A DNA stretch of 64,000 nucleotides from Flavobacterium piscisymbiosum (GTDB taxonomy: Bacteria > Bacteroidota > Bacteroidia > Flavobacteriales > Flavobacteriaceae). The notes beneath the pieces were generated by a model. The model worked only from the letters and a program-made list of their open reading frames with translations, searched no databases and had not been told where the DNA came from. Location: assembly GCF_020905295.1 (NCBI RefSeq), contig NZ_JAJJMM010000001.1:1488001-1552000 (forward strand), in the 5' to 3' direction. Positions 17,319 through 26,055 of the stretch are shown here, piece by piece. The first letter of the stretch is position 1. Each line of letters opens with the position of its first letter. The translations under genes were made by a program, and so were the position numbers.

Positions 17319-17864
17319 TTAGTTAGCATTATTAAGTTGAGCATTTTTGATCGCCACATCAAGAGGCATCACTAATCTGTCTTTTCCAAAAATGAAATCT
17401 TCTCTTTCATAGCTAGAAGGAACCAATACTTTTGATGTTGTTAAATATATAGCGTCTTTTGGACATGCTTCTTCGCATAAACCACAAAATATACAACGTA
17501 ACATATTGATTTCATAGATCGAAGCGTATTTCTCTTCTCTATATAAATGCTTTTCATCAGCTTTACGCTCAGCAGCTTTCATCGTGATTGCTTCAGCAGG
17601 ACATGATAAAGCACATAATCCGCAGGCAGTACAGTTTTCACGACCTTGCTCATCACGTTTCAATTGGTGCTGACCGCGATAAACCGGACTCATTTCACGC
17701 ACTTGTTCAGGATAGTGAATGGTCACTTTTTTTCTGAATAAGTGTTTAAGTGTGATAAACAATCCTTTCACAATCGCCACAAGATACATTCGCTCTAAAA
17801 AAGTCATCTCTTTATTAGAGACCATCTTTTTTCTACCCGATAATGATATAGTTTCTATTGACAT
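17319..17864 (-). CDS. nuoI: NADH-quinone oxidoreductase subunit I (8Fe ferredoxin)
   Basis: A 181-residue peripheral-arm subunit with two [4Fe-4S] motifs, CTACGLCALSCP and CIFCGLCEEACP, corresponding to clusters N6a and N6b. They pass electrons towards NuoB. It follows nuoH after a 159-base gap filled by a structured repeat (17931-18011), the largest break in this half of the operon. Confidence 0.97.
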   Translation of the reverse strand: MSIETISLSGRKKMVSNKEMTFLERMYLVAIVKGLFITLKHLFRKKVTIHYPEQVREMSPVYRGQHQLKRDEQGRENCTACGLCALSCPAEAITMKAAERKADEKHLYREEKYASIYEINMLRCIFCGLCEEACPKDAIYLTTSKVLVPSSYEREDFIFGKDRLVMPLDVAIKNAQLNNAN

Positions 17865-17930
17865 TTTTTAATGTATGATTTACGATTTACTATTTGTACG
17901 AAACAAATCAAATCTATTTTATTATTATTT

Positions 17931-18011
17931 GAAGCTAATCCCGCTATCCGCTATATCTTTTATTTTTTCTAAAGAAAAAAAATAAAAGGATGCCGCTTCT
18001 ATCGGGGCTAG
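17931..18011 (-). repeat. Flavobacterial structured repeat, copy 2, inside the nuo operon
   Basis: On the minus strand it starts CTAGCCCCGATAGAAG and ends GGATAGCGGGATTAGC, like the copy at 2098-2177. The central stem differs here: CTTTTATTTTTT pairs with AAAAAATAAAAG. It lies 13 bases after the nuoH stop and before nuoI, so it must be transcribed as part of the operon mRNA. Confidence 0.75.
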
Positions 18012-18023
18012 GCATTACGGTTC

Positions 18024-19076
18024 TTAGAATCCTAAAGCGGCTGCAATATCGTGTCTTAATATAACAACACCTGTAATCATGATATTAATGATCGAAAGCG
18101 GAATTAAAATTTTCCAGCCCAGATTCATTAATTGGTCATATCTAAATCTCGGAATTGTCCAACGTACCCACATATAGAAAAATATGAAGAAACATAATTT
18201 TGCAAACAATGCTGCAATTCCAAGTAAATTAGCAGTATTTACACCTACATTTTCTACCATCCACTGCATTCCAGGGTAATTGTATCCACCAAAGAACAAA
18301 ACAGAAATAATTGTAGCAGAGATAAACATACTCGCATATTCAGCAAATAAATAGAATCCCATTTTCATCGATGAATATTCTGTATGGTAACCTCCAATTA
18401 ATTCGTTTTCACATTCTGCTAAGTCAAAAGGAGTTCTGTTCGTTTCTGCAAAAGAGCAAATCAGGAAGATTAAGAATGATAAAGGCTGATAAAACACATT
18501 CCAGTTCATTCCGGCTTGTTGCTCAGAGATCGTTTTTAAACTTAAAGTTCCAGTCATCATCAATAATGCAATTATCGATAATCCCATAGCAACTTCATAC
18601 GAAACCATTTGTGATGCTGCACGAATAGCTCCCATTAATGAGAATTTATTGTTCGAAGCCCATCCACCAATCATGATGCCGTAAACCCCTACTGAAAGTA
18701 CCCCAAAAATGTATAATATACCAATATTGATGTCAGTTGCCTGTAAAACTACATCGCGGCCAAAAACATGCAATTTGTCTCCCCATGGAATAACAGCGCT
18801 AGTCATTAAAGCCGTACTCATGGCAATTGCAGGTCCTACAACAAATAAAAATTTGTTTGGTGTATTTGGGAAAAACTCTTCTTTCGAGAATAATTTCATA
18901 CCATCTGCAAGAGGCTGTAACAAACCACCCCATCCTGCACGGTTAGGTCCCACACGATCTTGTAAAAAAGCTGCAACTTTACGTTCAGCCCAGGTAGAGT
19001 ACATTGCCATGATCATAGTTATCGCAAAAACTACAATAATAACAACACTTTTTTCTATAATAAATGCACTTTCCAT
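18024..19076 (-). CDS. nuoH: NADH-quinone oxidoreductase subunit H
   Basis: A 350-residue membrane subunit that forms the quinone cavity with NuoB and NuoD. The hallmark AERKVAAFLQDRVGPNR is present near the N-terminus and ETNRTPFDLAECENELIGGY in the middle (acidic loop of the E-channel), with RWTIPRFRYDQLM near the end. It starts three bases after the nuoG stop. Confidence 0.97.
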   Translation of the reverse strand: MESAFIIEKSVVIIVVFAITMIMAMYSTWAERKVAAFLQDRVGPNRAGWGGLLQPLADGMKLFSKEEFFPNTPNKFLFVVGPAIAMSTALMTSAVIPWGDKLHVFGRDVVLQATDINIGILYIFGVLSVGVYGIMIGGWASNNKFSLMGAIRAASQMVSYEVAMGLSIIALLMMTGTLSLKTISEQQAGMNWNVFYQPLSFLIFLICSFAETNRTPFDLAECENELIGGYHTEYSSMKMGFYLFAEYASMFISATIISVLFFGGYNYPGMQWMVENVGVNTANLLGIAALFAKLCFFIFFYMWVRWTIPRFRYDQLMNLGWKILIPLSIINIMITGVVILRHDIAAALGF

Positions 19077-19079
19077 TTC

Positions 19080-20111
19080 TTAAGATTTTTTATCGTTAGT
19101 TGTTAATGGAATTGCGGCCATACTAATTTTTTTACGATCGGCATCTCTACCTAAAAGAATATTCTTTTCAGTATCAATTTCAACTTTCTCTAATTTTTGA
19201 GTGTAATTATTTTGGTTGATAACAGAATCTTTTTCAAATTCTCTTGGTCCTTCAATAACCCAGTCATTCACGTTTTTATGATCAAAACGACAGCTGTTGC
19301 AAATGAATTCCTCTACTTCATGATACTCGTCTTTACGACCAGTAACACGTTGAATTTCTCCTCCAAACATCCATACGGTAGTTTTACCACAACATCCCGG
19401 AGTTGTACATTCTCTGTGCGCATTGAAAGGTTTGTTGAACCAAACTCTTGATTTAAAACGGAAAGTTTTATCTGTTAAAGCTCCAACCGGACAAACGTCG
19501 ATCATGTTTCCAGAAAACTCATTGTCGATCGCTTTAGAAATTCCGGTAGAAATATTAGCGTGATCTCCACGATCTAATACTCCGTGAACTCTGTTGTCTG
19601 TCAATTGATCTGCAACTTGTACACATCTTTGGCATAAAATACAACGGTTCATATGTAGTTGAATATGTGGGCCAATATCTTCTGGCTCAAATGTTCTTTT
19701 TTCTTCAATAAAACGGGACTTAGGATTTCCGTGTTCGAAACTTAAGTTTTGAAGATCACATTCACCTGCCTGATCACAAATAGGACAATCTAACGGGTGA
19801 TTGATCAATAAAAATTCAGTTACAGATTTACGGGCCTCGGTTACACGTGCCGAAGATTTACTGTTTACTTCCATTCCGTCCATACATCCTGTTACACAAG
19901 ATGCCATTAATTTTGGCATTGGTCTTGGGTCAGCTTCACTTCCTTTAGAAACTTCAACTAAACAACAACGACATTTTCCGCCGCTGCCTTTTAATTTTGA
20001 GTAATAGCACATGGCTGGCGGAACCAAATCTCCACCAATCATACGTGCAGCCTGCAGGATTGTTGTTCCTGGCTCTACGTCTATACTTTGACCGTCTATG
20101 GTTACTTTCAT
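19080..20111 (-). CDS. nuoG: NADH-quinone oxidoreductase subunit G, short form
   Basis: Only 343 residues, against about 700-900 for typical NuoG. The N-terminal [2Fe-2S] domain (GGKCRCCLVE), the His-Cys [4Fe-4S] site (HPLDCPICDQAGECDLQ) and the second [4Fe-4S] site (CILCQRCVQ...CPVGA) are intact. The start of the molybdopterin-oxidoreductase Fe-S module is present (CTTPGCCGK...FICNSC), but the large C-terminal molybdopterin-like domain is absent. The reading frame ends cleanly at a stop three bases before nuoH, so this is a genuine short form as found in related Bacteroidota, not a frameshift. It still contains the electron path needed between NuoF and NuoI. Confidence 0.95.
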   Translation of the reverse strand: MKVTIDGQSIDVEPGTTILQAARMIGGDLVPPAMCYYSKLKGSGGKCRCCLVEVSKGSEADPRPMPKLMASCVTGCMDGMEVNSKSSARVTEARKSVTEFLLINHPLDCPICDQAGECDLQNLSFEHGNPKSRFIEEKRTFEPEDIGPHIQLHMNRCILCQRCVQVADQLTDNRVHGVLDRGDHANISTGISKAIDNEFSGNMIDVCPVGALTDKTFRFKSRVWFNKPFNAHRECTTPGCCGKTTVWMFGGEIQRVTGRKDEYHEVEEFICNSCRFDHKNVNDWVIEGPREFEKDSVINQNNYTQKLEKVEIDTEKNILLGRDADRKKISMAAIPLTTNDKKS

Positions 20112-20120
20112 CTTTGTTTT

Positions 20121-20174
20121 GTTTTTTTAGTTTCAGATTTAAAGTTTCAGGTTTGTACTTGAAACTAAAAAAAC
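20121..20174. repeat. Inverted repeat in the nuoF-nuoG gap
   Basis: Perfect 15-base arms (20121-20135 and 20160-20174; core TTTTTTTAGTTTCA) with further GTTTCA/TGAAAC pairs beside them. It belongs to the GTTTCAAGTTTCA-type repeats; a related stretch lies at 37160-37205 in the sucA-sucB gap. Confidence 0.65.
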
Positions 20175-20193
20175 ATGAAACTTGAAACTATTT

Positions 20194-21561
20194 TTAAACT
20201 GTTTGTTTGCCTACTAAATGTTTTACTTGCGAAAAAGGTTCAGCAACAAAGTGATCTCTGTTTTTTATTTTTTCAGGGAAACGAACGTGATATTCAAACT
20301 CGTCTCTAAAGTGACGAATCGCTGCTGCTACTGGCCATGCTGCTGCATCTCCAAGTGGGCAAATCGTGTTACCCTCAATTTTACTTTGAATGCTCCACAA
20401 TAATTCGATATCCTCTTCACGGCCCTCACCGTTTTCAATTCTCCATAATATTTTTTCTAACCATCCTGTACCTTCACGACAAGGTGTACATTGTCCGCAA
20501 GATTCGTGGTGATAGAAACGAGAAAAATTCCAGGTGTTTCTTACAACACAAGCAGTGTCATTGTAAACGATAAATCCTCCTGAACCTAACATAGATCCGG
20601 TAGCAAAACCACCATCACTCAAAGATTCGTAAGACATTAATCGGTCTTCTCCGTTTGCTGTTTTAAAAATTAATTCAGCTGGTAAAATTGGCACTGAAGA
20701 TCCTCCTGGTACAAATGCTTTCAAAGGTCGGCTGGAAGACATTCCTCCTAAATATTCGTCAGAATTCATGAATTCGTCAACGCTTAATCCTAATTCAATT
20801 TCATAAACTCCAGGATTTTTGATGTGTCCTGAAGCTGAGATTAATTTAGTTCCTGTTGAACGACCAATACCAATTTTAGCATAATCATCACCAGAATTGT
20901 TGATAATCCACGGCACAGTAGCAATCGTTTCAACATTGTTTACCACTGTTGGGTTTGCCCAAAGTCCAGAAACTGCAGGGAAAGGTGGTTTAATACGAGG
21001 ATTTCCTCTTTTACCTTCCAGTGACTCGATAAGTGCAGTTTCTTCTCCGCAAATATAAGCACCAGCTCCACAGTGAACATATAACTCTAAATCGTAACCT
21101 GTACCTAATATATTTTTTCCTAACCAACCGGCAGCTTTAGCTTCGGCGATTGCTCTTTCTAATATTTTGAAAACCCACATATATTCTCCACGAATGTAGA
21201 TATATGAAAGGTTAGCGCCTAAGGCAAAACTTGAGGTAATCATTCCTTCGATCAATAAGTGAGGAATAAATTCCATCAAATAACGATCTTTAAAAGTTCC
21301 CGGTTCAGACTCGTCGGCGTTGCAAACTAAGTGTCTTGGTTTTCCAGATTTTTTATCAATAAAACTCCATTTCATTCCGGCAGGGAAACCTGCACCTCCA
21401 CGACCACGAAGACCTGATTTTTTTACTTCTTCAGTAACTTCATCCGGTGTAAGGGTTTTTAGGGCTTTTTCTACAGAAGCATAACCACCATTTTGGCGAT
21501 ATACTTCGTAGGTTTTAATTCCTGGAATATTGATTTTATCTAATAATATTTTTTGTGACAT
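20194..21561 (-). CDS. nuoF: NADH-quinone oxidoreductase subunit F (NADH-binding)
   Basis: A 455-residue subunit that binds NADH and FMN and holds cluster N3. Motifs: GLRGRGGAGFPAGMKWSF (NADH/FMN glycine loop), GAGAYICGEETALIESLEG, and ESCGQCTPCREGTG plus TICPLGDAAAWPV supplying the four cluster cysteines. It starts one base after the nuoE stop, and electrons from NADH enter complex I here. Confidence 0.97.
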   Translation of the reverse strand: MSQKILLDKINIPGIKTYEVYRQNGGYASVEKALKTLTPDEVTEEVKKSGLRGRGGAGFPAGMKWSFIDKKSGKPRHLVCNADESEPGTFKDRYLMEFIPHLLIEGMITSSFALGANLSYIYIRGEYMWVFKILERAIAEAKAAGWLGKNILGTGYDLELYVHCGAGAYICGEETALIESLEGKRGNPRIKPPFPAVSGLWANPTVVNNVETIATVPWIINNSGDDYAKIGIGRSTGTKLISASGHIKNPGVYEIELGLSVDEFMNSDEYLGGMSSSRPLKAFVPGGSSVPILPAELIFKTANGEDRLMSYESLSDGGFATGSMLGSGGFIVYNDTACVVRNTWNFSRFYHHESCGQCTPCREGTGWLEKILWRIENGEGREEDIELLWSIQSKIEGNTICPLGDAAAWPVAAAIRHFRDEFEYHVRFPEKIKNRDHFVAEPFSQVKHLVGKQTV

Positions 21562-21562
21562 C

Positions 21563-22093
21563 TTATTTATCGTGTAATATTATTTTATCATCTTTACAAT
21601 CAGCGATTAACTGATCAATCTTATCTTCTGTCAATTTTTCTTTGTAGAAATCGCCTAATTGTAACATTGGAGCATATCCGCAGGCACCTAAACATTCTAC
21701 GCCGGCAATGGTAAACATTCCGTCTGGAGTTGTTTCTCCCATTTTAATGCCTAGTTTCTCAGAAGTATAATCCATTAAATTCTCGGCACCATTTAAACAA
21801 CAACAAGAAGTCTGGCAAAACTCGAACATGTATTTTCCAATTGGTTTTTGGTTGAACATGGTATAAAAAGTAACCACTTCATAAACTTCAATTGGTTTTA
21901 TCTGAAGAATTTCGGCAACTTTATCTTGCAATTCAATGCTAAGCCAGTTGTTATGCGCATCCTGCACTTCGTGCAAAACAGGCAACAACGCTGATTTTTG
22001 TTTGCCTTCAGGATAATGACTGATTAATTCATTGATACGGGTGATCAATGCTTCGGTCATATTTATTTCTTGTTTGTAATGTTTTCTTTCCAT
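21563..22093 (-). CDS. nuoE: NADH-quinone oxidoreductase subunit E
   Basis: A 176-residue thioredoxin-like [2Fe-2S] subunit (cluster N1a). Cysteine ligands lie in FCQTSCCCLNGAE and ECLGACGYAP, in the family's Cx4C and CxxxC spacing. Two in-frame ATGs are possible: 22093 (used here) and 22060, which would start MTEALITRINE. I kept the first because the next conserved block follows at the usual distance with either choice. A 266-base repeat-rich gap separates it from nuoD. Confidence 0.95.
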   Translation of the reverse strand: MERKHYKQEINMTEALITRINELISHYPEGKQKSALLPVLHEVQDAHNNWLSIELQDKVAEILQIKPIEVYEVVTFYTMFNQKPIGKYMFEFCQTSCCCLNGAENLMDYTSEKLGIKMGETTPDGMFTIAGVECLGACGYAPMLQLGDFYKEKLTEDKIDQLIADCKDDKIILHDK

Positions 22094-22359
22094 TCTTAAT
22101 TTTAGATTTTAGATTTTAGATTTTAGATTTTTCCAATCTTTGTCCGTAATCCATATTCTGCAATCTTATAATTTTAGATTTTAGATTTCTGATTTTAGAT
22201 TTTTCAATCTGTTGTCTTTAAATCTATATTCTACAATCTTTTTTTAGTTTTAGATTTTTCAATCTGAATTCTTCAATTCTATATAAGTTTAGATTTCAAC
22301 CTAAATTCTAAAATTTGCTATATGCCATCTAAAATCTATAATCTTCAATCTAAAATTTT
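22094..22359. repeat. AT-rich repeat tract (TTTAGATTTTAGATT type) in the nuoD-nuoE gap
   Basis: Multiple tandem and interspersed copies of TTTTAGATT on one side and AATCTAAAAT on the other, so the transcript can fold on itself. No ORF is present. A shorter tract of the same family fills the nuoA-nuoB gap. Confidence 0.75.
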
Positions 22360-23598
22360 TTACGCATCTAATTCTCCGGCAATAACATTTAAACTTGATA
22401 GAATAACAATTGCATCAGAAAGTAAAGAACCTTTAATCATTTCAGGATATGCCTGGTAATAAATAAAACAAGGTCTTCTAAAATGTAATCTATATGGAGT
22501 TCTGCTTCCGTCGGTAACTAAATAAAATCCTAATTCTCCGTTTCCGCCTTCAACTGCGTGATAAATTTCTGCAACTGGTACAGGAACTTCTCCCATTACA
22601 ATTTTAAAGTGATAAATTAGAGATTCCATAGAAGTATAAACATCTTCTTTTGGAGGAAGGTAGTAATCAGGAACTTCTGCATGATATTCGTTTCCGGCTG
22701 GCATTTTGTCCAAAGCCTGACGAATAATGCTTAAACTTTCACGAACTTCTGCATTACGAACACAGAAACGATCGTAAGTATCTCCTGATTTTCCAACAGG
22801 AACAATAAAATCGAAATCTTCGTAAGAGGAGTAAGGGTGTGCTACGCGTACGTCATAATCAACTCCGGCAGCACGTAAGTTAGGACCTGTAAATCCGTAA
22901 GCCATTGCTTGCTCTGCGGAGATTGCACCTACGTCTACGGTTCTGTCAAGGAAAATTCTGTTTCTTTCGAATAGGTTTTCAAATTCTTGCCAAGCGACAG
23001 GAAATTCTTTTAAAAACACATCTAGTTTGCGGAAAGCTTCTGGTGACCAATCTCTTTCGAAACCACCAATTCTTCCCATATTTGTTGTTAAACGAGCACC
23101 ACAAATTTCTTCGTAAATCTCGTAAACTTTTTCTCTAAATTGAAAAACATATAAGAAACCAGTATAAGCACCAGTATCAACACCTAAGATTGAGTTACAA
23201 ATTAAGTGATCCGTAATACGAGCCAACTCCATTACGATAACTCTTAAATACTGAGCGCGTTTAGGAACTTCAATATTTAGTAATTTCTCCAGAGTCATCC
23301 ACCATCCCATATTATTGATAGGAGAGGAGCAATAGTTCATACGGTCCGTAAGAGGTGTGATTTGATAAAAAGGACGATTTTCGGCGATTTTCTCAAAAGC
23401 TCTGTGAATGTAACCAATAGTTGGTTCAGCTTCAAGAATTCTCTCACCGTCCATCAACAGGATATTTTGAAAAATACCGTGAGTGGCTGGGTGTGTTGGG
23501 CCTAAATTCAGTACCGAAAGCTCGCTTCCGTCTTCGTTTAGTTTATCCTTAACTATTTTAGCATAACGATGCTCTGGTGGTAATAATAGTTCTGACAT
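22360..23598 (-). CDS. nuoD: NADH-quinone oxidoreductase subunit D
   Basis: A 412-residue subunit of the quinone-reducing module, homologous to NiFe-hydrogenase large subunits. Motifs: LGPTHPATHG near the N-terminus (quinone-site His), HRAFEKIAENR, NYCSSPINN, and the closing SLNVIAGELD. NuoC and NuoD are separate genes here, unlike in enterobacteria where they are fused. Confidence 0.97.
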   Translation of the reverse strand: MSELLLPPEHRYAKIVKDKLNEDGSELSVLNLGPTHPATHGIFQNILLMDGERILEAEPTIGYIHRAFEKIAENRPFYQITPLTDRMNYCSSPINNMGWWMTLEKLLNIEVPKRAQYLRVIVMELARITDHLICNSILGVDTGAYTGFLYVFQFREKVYEIYEEICGARLTTNMGRIGGFERDWSPEAFRKLDVFLKEFPVAWQEFENLFERNRIFLDRTVDVGAISAEQAMAYGFTGPNLRAAGVDYDVRVAHPYSSYEDFDFIVPVGKSGDTYDRFCVRNAEVRESLSIIRQALDKMPAGNEYHAEVPDYYLPPKEDVYTSMESLIYHFKIVMGEVPVPVAEIYHAVEGGNGELGFYLVTDGSRTPYRLHFRRPCFIYYQAYPEMIKGSLLSDAIVILSSLNVIAGELDA

Positions 23599-23622
23599 TT
23601 TATAATGTTGAATTATTTATTT

Positions 23623-24144
23623 TTAGCAATTTGTTGTTGTTCTTCCAAAGAATCTGTCATCTTTATCAGTTCTTCCGCTGTCTTCCATTGGGAATTCTTT
23701 TCGCATTGGGAAAGACACCATTTCATCCATATTCAAAATACGTTTCAATTGCGGGTGTCCAATAAAGTTTACTCCGTAAAAGTCGTATGTTTCTCTTTCC
23801 ATCCAGTTTGAACTTAAGAAAATATTTGAAATGGTTTTAATTTCTGGTTTTTCACCGTTTAAGAATACTTTAATTCTAATTCGTTTGTTTTCGTACCAGT
23901 TGTGTAAATGATATACTATGGCAAACTGACGATCTGTTTCGTTATCCGGATAGTGAACTCCGCATAAATCGGTTAAAAAGTGGAAACGCAGATCAGAATC
24001 GTTTTTCAAAAAAAGAATTAAAGCTGTGATCTTATCAGCAGAAGTTTCCAGTGAGAAAACATCTCTCTCTTCGTGAAAGTTAAAAACACTTTTATCAAAT
24101 GTTTCTGTAAGTTTATTTTGTATCAGGGTGTTTTCTAAAGCCAT
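23623..24144 (-). CDS. nuoC: NADH-quinone oxidoreductase subunit C
   Basis: A 173-residue subunit that packs against NuoD. The 30-kDa subunit signature is present as WMERETYDFYGVNFIGHPQL, followed by the conserved tail MRKEFPMEDSGR. It starts one base after the nuoB stop. Confidence 0.96.
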   Translation of the reverse strand: MALENTLIQNKLTETFDKSVFNFHEERDVFSLETSADKITALILFLKNDSDLRFHFLTDLCGVHYPDNETDRQFAIVYHLHNWYENKRIRIKVFLNGEKPEIKTISNIFLSSNWMERETYDFYGVNFIGHPQLKRILNMDEMVSFPMRKEFPMEDSGRTDKDDRFFGRTTTNC

Positions 24145-24145
24145 C

Positions 24146-24694
24146 TTATGAGATATTATATGAAGCTAGTAATTCTTGGTATTCCGGAGAGCTTCTGCGT
24201 CTAACAGATTCGCTTCTTACCAATTCTTGAAGTTTCATAACTCCATCAACAATTTGTTCTGGTCTTGGTGGGCATCCTGGTACGTAAACGTCAACAGGTA
24301 TTACTTTATCAATTCCTTGTAAAACTGAATAGGTGTCAAAAATACCACCTGATGAAGCACAGGCTCCAACGGCAATTACCCAGCGAGGTTCTGCCATTTG
24401 TTCGTAAACTTGTCTTAAAATAGGGGCCATTTTTTTAGAAATAGTTCCCATTACTAATAACATGTCTGCCTGACGAGGAGAAAAACTCACACGCTCAGAT
24501 CCAAAACGTGCTAAATCGTAGTGTGAAGCCATTGTTGCCATAAACTCGATTCCGCAACAAGAAGTTGCAAAAGGCAATGGCCAAAGAGAATTCGCGCGTG
24601 CCATACCCACAACGTCATTTAGTTTTGTAGCGAAGAAACCTTCACCAACAACACCTTCAGGAGGGGCTACCATATTTACTTTTGAATCGCTCAT
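24146..24694 (-). CDS. nuoB: NADH-quinone oxidoreductase subunit B
   Basis: A 182-residue subunit that carries the terminal [4Fe-4S] cluster N2, which reduces quinone. The ligands are visible as the tandem Cys in ATSCCGIEF, the Cys in [10 protein letters not shown] and the Cys in VPGCPPRPE. Length and order are normal for the family. Confidence 0.97.
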   Translation of the reverse strand: MSDSKVNMVAPPEGVVGEGFFATKLNDVVGMARANSLWPLPFATSCCGIEFMATMASHYDLARFGSERVSFSPRQADMLLVMGTISKKMAPILRQVYEQMAEPRWVIAVGACASSGGIFDTYSVLQGIDKVIPVDVYVPGCPPRPEQIVDGVMKLQELVRSESVRRRSSPEYQELLASYNIS

Positions 24695-24873
24695 TTTTAT
24701 TTTAGATTTCTGATTTTAGATTTTAGATTTGAGAAATCATAAAAATTAAAATCAATTTTTTAAATCAGTATATTAATCCGAAGAAATCAAATTTTAAATT
24801 GTGGTTTTTATTTAAGCTCAGGCATTTGCTAATTCTTAAATCTAAAATCATCAATCTAAAATTTAAAATCGTG
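24695..24873. repeat. AT-rich repeat tract in the nuoA-nuoB gap
   Basis: TTTTAGATTT repeats at the nuoB side and AATCTAAAAT repeats at the nuoA side can pair with each other across about 130 bases. Same family as the tract at 22094-22359. Confidence 0.65.
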
Positions 24874-25239
24874 TTATTCCCACTCTAATGCTTTTTTCTT
24901 GATGATGTAGAAAAAGCCCACTAAAAGAAGTGACATAAATACGATCATCTTTAGCATTCCTTCTACTCCTAATTCTTTAAAGTTTACTGCCCAAGGGTAA
25001 AGAAAAATTACCTCTACATCGAACAATACAAATAAAATGGCAACTAAGAAGTATTTTACAGAAAAAGGAACACGGGCGTTACCAACAGATTCGATACCGC
25101 ACTCAAAGTTTTTATCTTTAACCTCAGAGGTTCTTTTTGGTCCTAATTTTCCAGAAATAATAATTGTTCCTACTACAAAACCAATTGCTAAAATTGCCTG
25201 CATTAAAATAGGAATGTAATTGTATTGATCAGATTGCAT
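24874..25239 (-). CDS. nuoA: NADH-quinone oxidoreductase subunit A
   Basis: First gene of the operon, coding for a 121-residue three-helix membrane subunit. Conserved features are KNFECGIESVG (TM1-2 loop with Cys), RVPFSVKYFLVAILFVLFDVE (acidic TM2 end) and the C-terminal helix. I chose the ATG at 25239; the longer frame upstream begins with TTG and would overlap the promoter at 25272-25302. Confidence 0.96.
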   Translation of the reverse strand: MQSDQYNYIPILMQAILAIGFVVGTIIISGKLGPKRTSEVKDKNFECGIESVGNARVPFSVKYFLVAILFVLFDVEVIFLYPWAVNFKELGVEGMLKMIVFMSLLLVGFFYIIKKKALEWE

Positions 25240-25271
25240 AATCTTAGGTTTTTTACTTAAAGAATAAGCCA

Positions 25272-25302
25272 CAAAGATAACTTTCAACTCTGTAAATCAC
25301 AA
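25272..25302 (-). promoter_or_regulatory. Promoter of the nuo operon
   Basis: On the minus strand a TTG (-33 region, 25300-25302) is followed after 20 bases by TATCTTTG (25272-25279), matching the Bacteroidota -7 consensus TAnnTTTG. It sits 33 bases before the nuoA ATG. Confidence 0.65.
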
Positions 25303-25404
25303 GCTAAAAAAGGATTTAAGTGTGTTACAAAAGGGTGAATATTTGTAATTTTTATTCATTATAAATAATAGTACGGTATTTTAAGACTTTTTTAAGATTT
25401 GGGC

Positions 25405-25440
25405 AAAAAAAAACGCTTCGAAATAAATCGAAACGTTTTT
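25405..25440 (-). terminator. Terminator of the cold-shock gene
   Basis: On the minus strand AAAAACG...TTCG pairs with CGAA...CGTTTTT and a long T-run follows. Confidence 0.85.
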
Positions 25441-25480
25441 AACCATTCAGAGGCAAAAAAAATAAATTGCTATATTTTTC

Positions 25481-25675
25481 TTAGATTACTGCTACTTTAG
25501 CAGCAACTTTCCCTTTTCTTCCTTCTTCTTCTTCGTAGCTTACACGGTCACCTTCGCGTAATTCTTCCGCGTTAATTCCTGAAGCGTGAACGAAGATATC
25601 TTTTCCTGTTTCTTCGTCTGTAATGAATCCATAACCTTTAGATTCATTGAAAAATTTTACTGTACCTGTACGCAT
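25481..25675 (-). CDS. Cold-shock domain protein (CspA family)
   Basis: A 64-residue single-domain protein, the usual size for the family. Both nucleic-acid-binding motifs are present: RNP1 as KGYGFI and RNP2 as DIFVHAS. It binds single-stranded RNA and DNA in the cytoplasm and acts as an RNA chaperone. The acidic SYEEEEGRKGK loop is typical of flavobacterial members. A long AT-rich leader of unknown length lies upstream, as is usual for cold-shock genes, and it has its own terminator. Confidence 0.95.
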   Translation of the reverse strand: MRTGTVKFFNESKGYGFITDEETGKDIFVHASGINAEELREGDRVSYEEEEGRKGKVAAKVAVI

Positions 25676-26002
25676 TGTAATTGTAATAATAATTTATAAT
25701 GAAGCAAATGTAATATATAAATTCATACAAAAGACAATAAGGTGTTAATTTTTTGTAAAAATTATTGATTCACAGTGTTTTCGCTATTTATATTGCATCA
25801 ATTTTGATATGGAAGTAATTTATTTAAGAATCATTAATTGTAAGAATAAAAGTTAAAAAAGTAGCTTATGTTTTACAAAAATTTCTTATATTATGCACAA
25901 GTCAATTGGTAAAACTTTGTAGATGTGAGAGAATACTTGTATTTACTGATATTGTTGGTTTGAAACACTATTAAATTTGAGTTAAAAAATGGTGAAAATC
26001 AA
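25676..26002. other. AT-rich leader region upstream of the cold-shock gene
   Basis: About 330 bases without an ORF. Cold-shock genes often have long structured leaders, but I could not identify a specific fold, promoter or conserved cold-box here. Confidence 0.4.
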
Positions 26003-26035
26003 AAAAATGGCAGCTAAATTTTAGCTGCCATATAT
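26003..26035 (-). terminator. Terminator of aspS
   Basis: Perfect 12-base stem ATGGCAGCTAAA/TTTAGCTGCCAT followed on the minus strand by seven T residues. Confidence 0.92.
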
Positions 26036-26055
26036 AATTTAAAAATTCTAAGAAT

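Noticed and set aside
19080-20111. NuoG considered as a truncated pseudogene
   Set aside because: All Fe-S motifs are intact, spacing to nuoH is three bases, and short NuoG is known in Bacteroidota.
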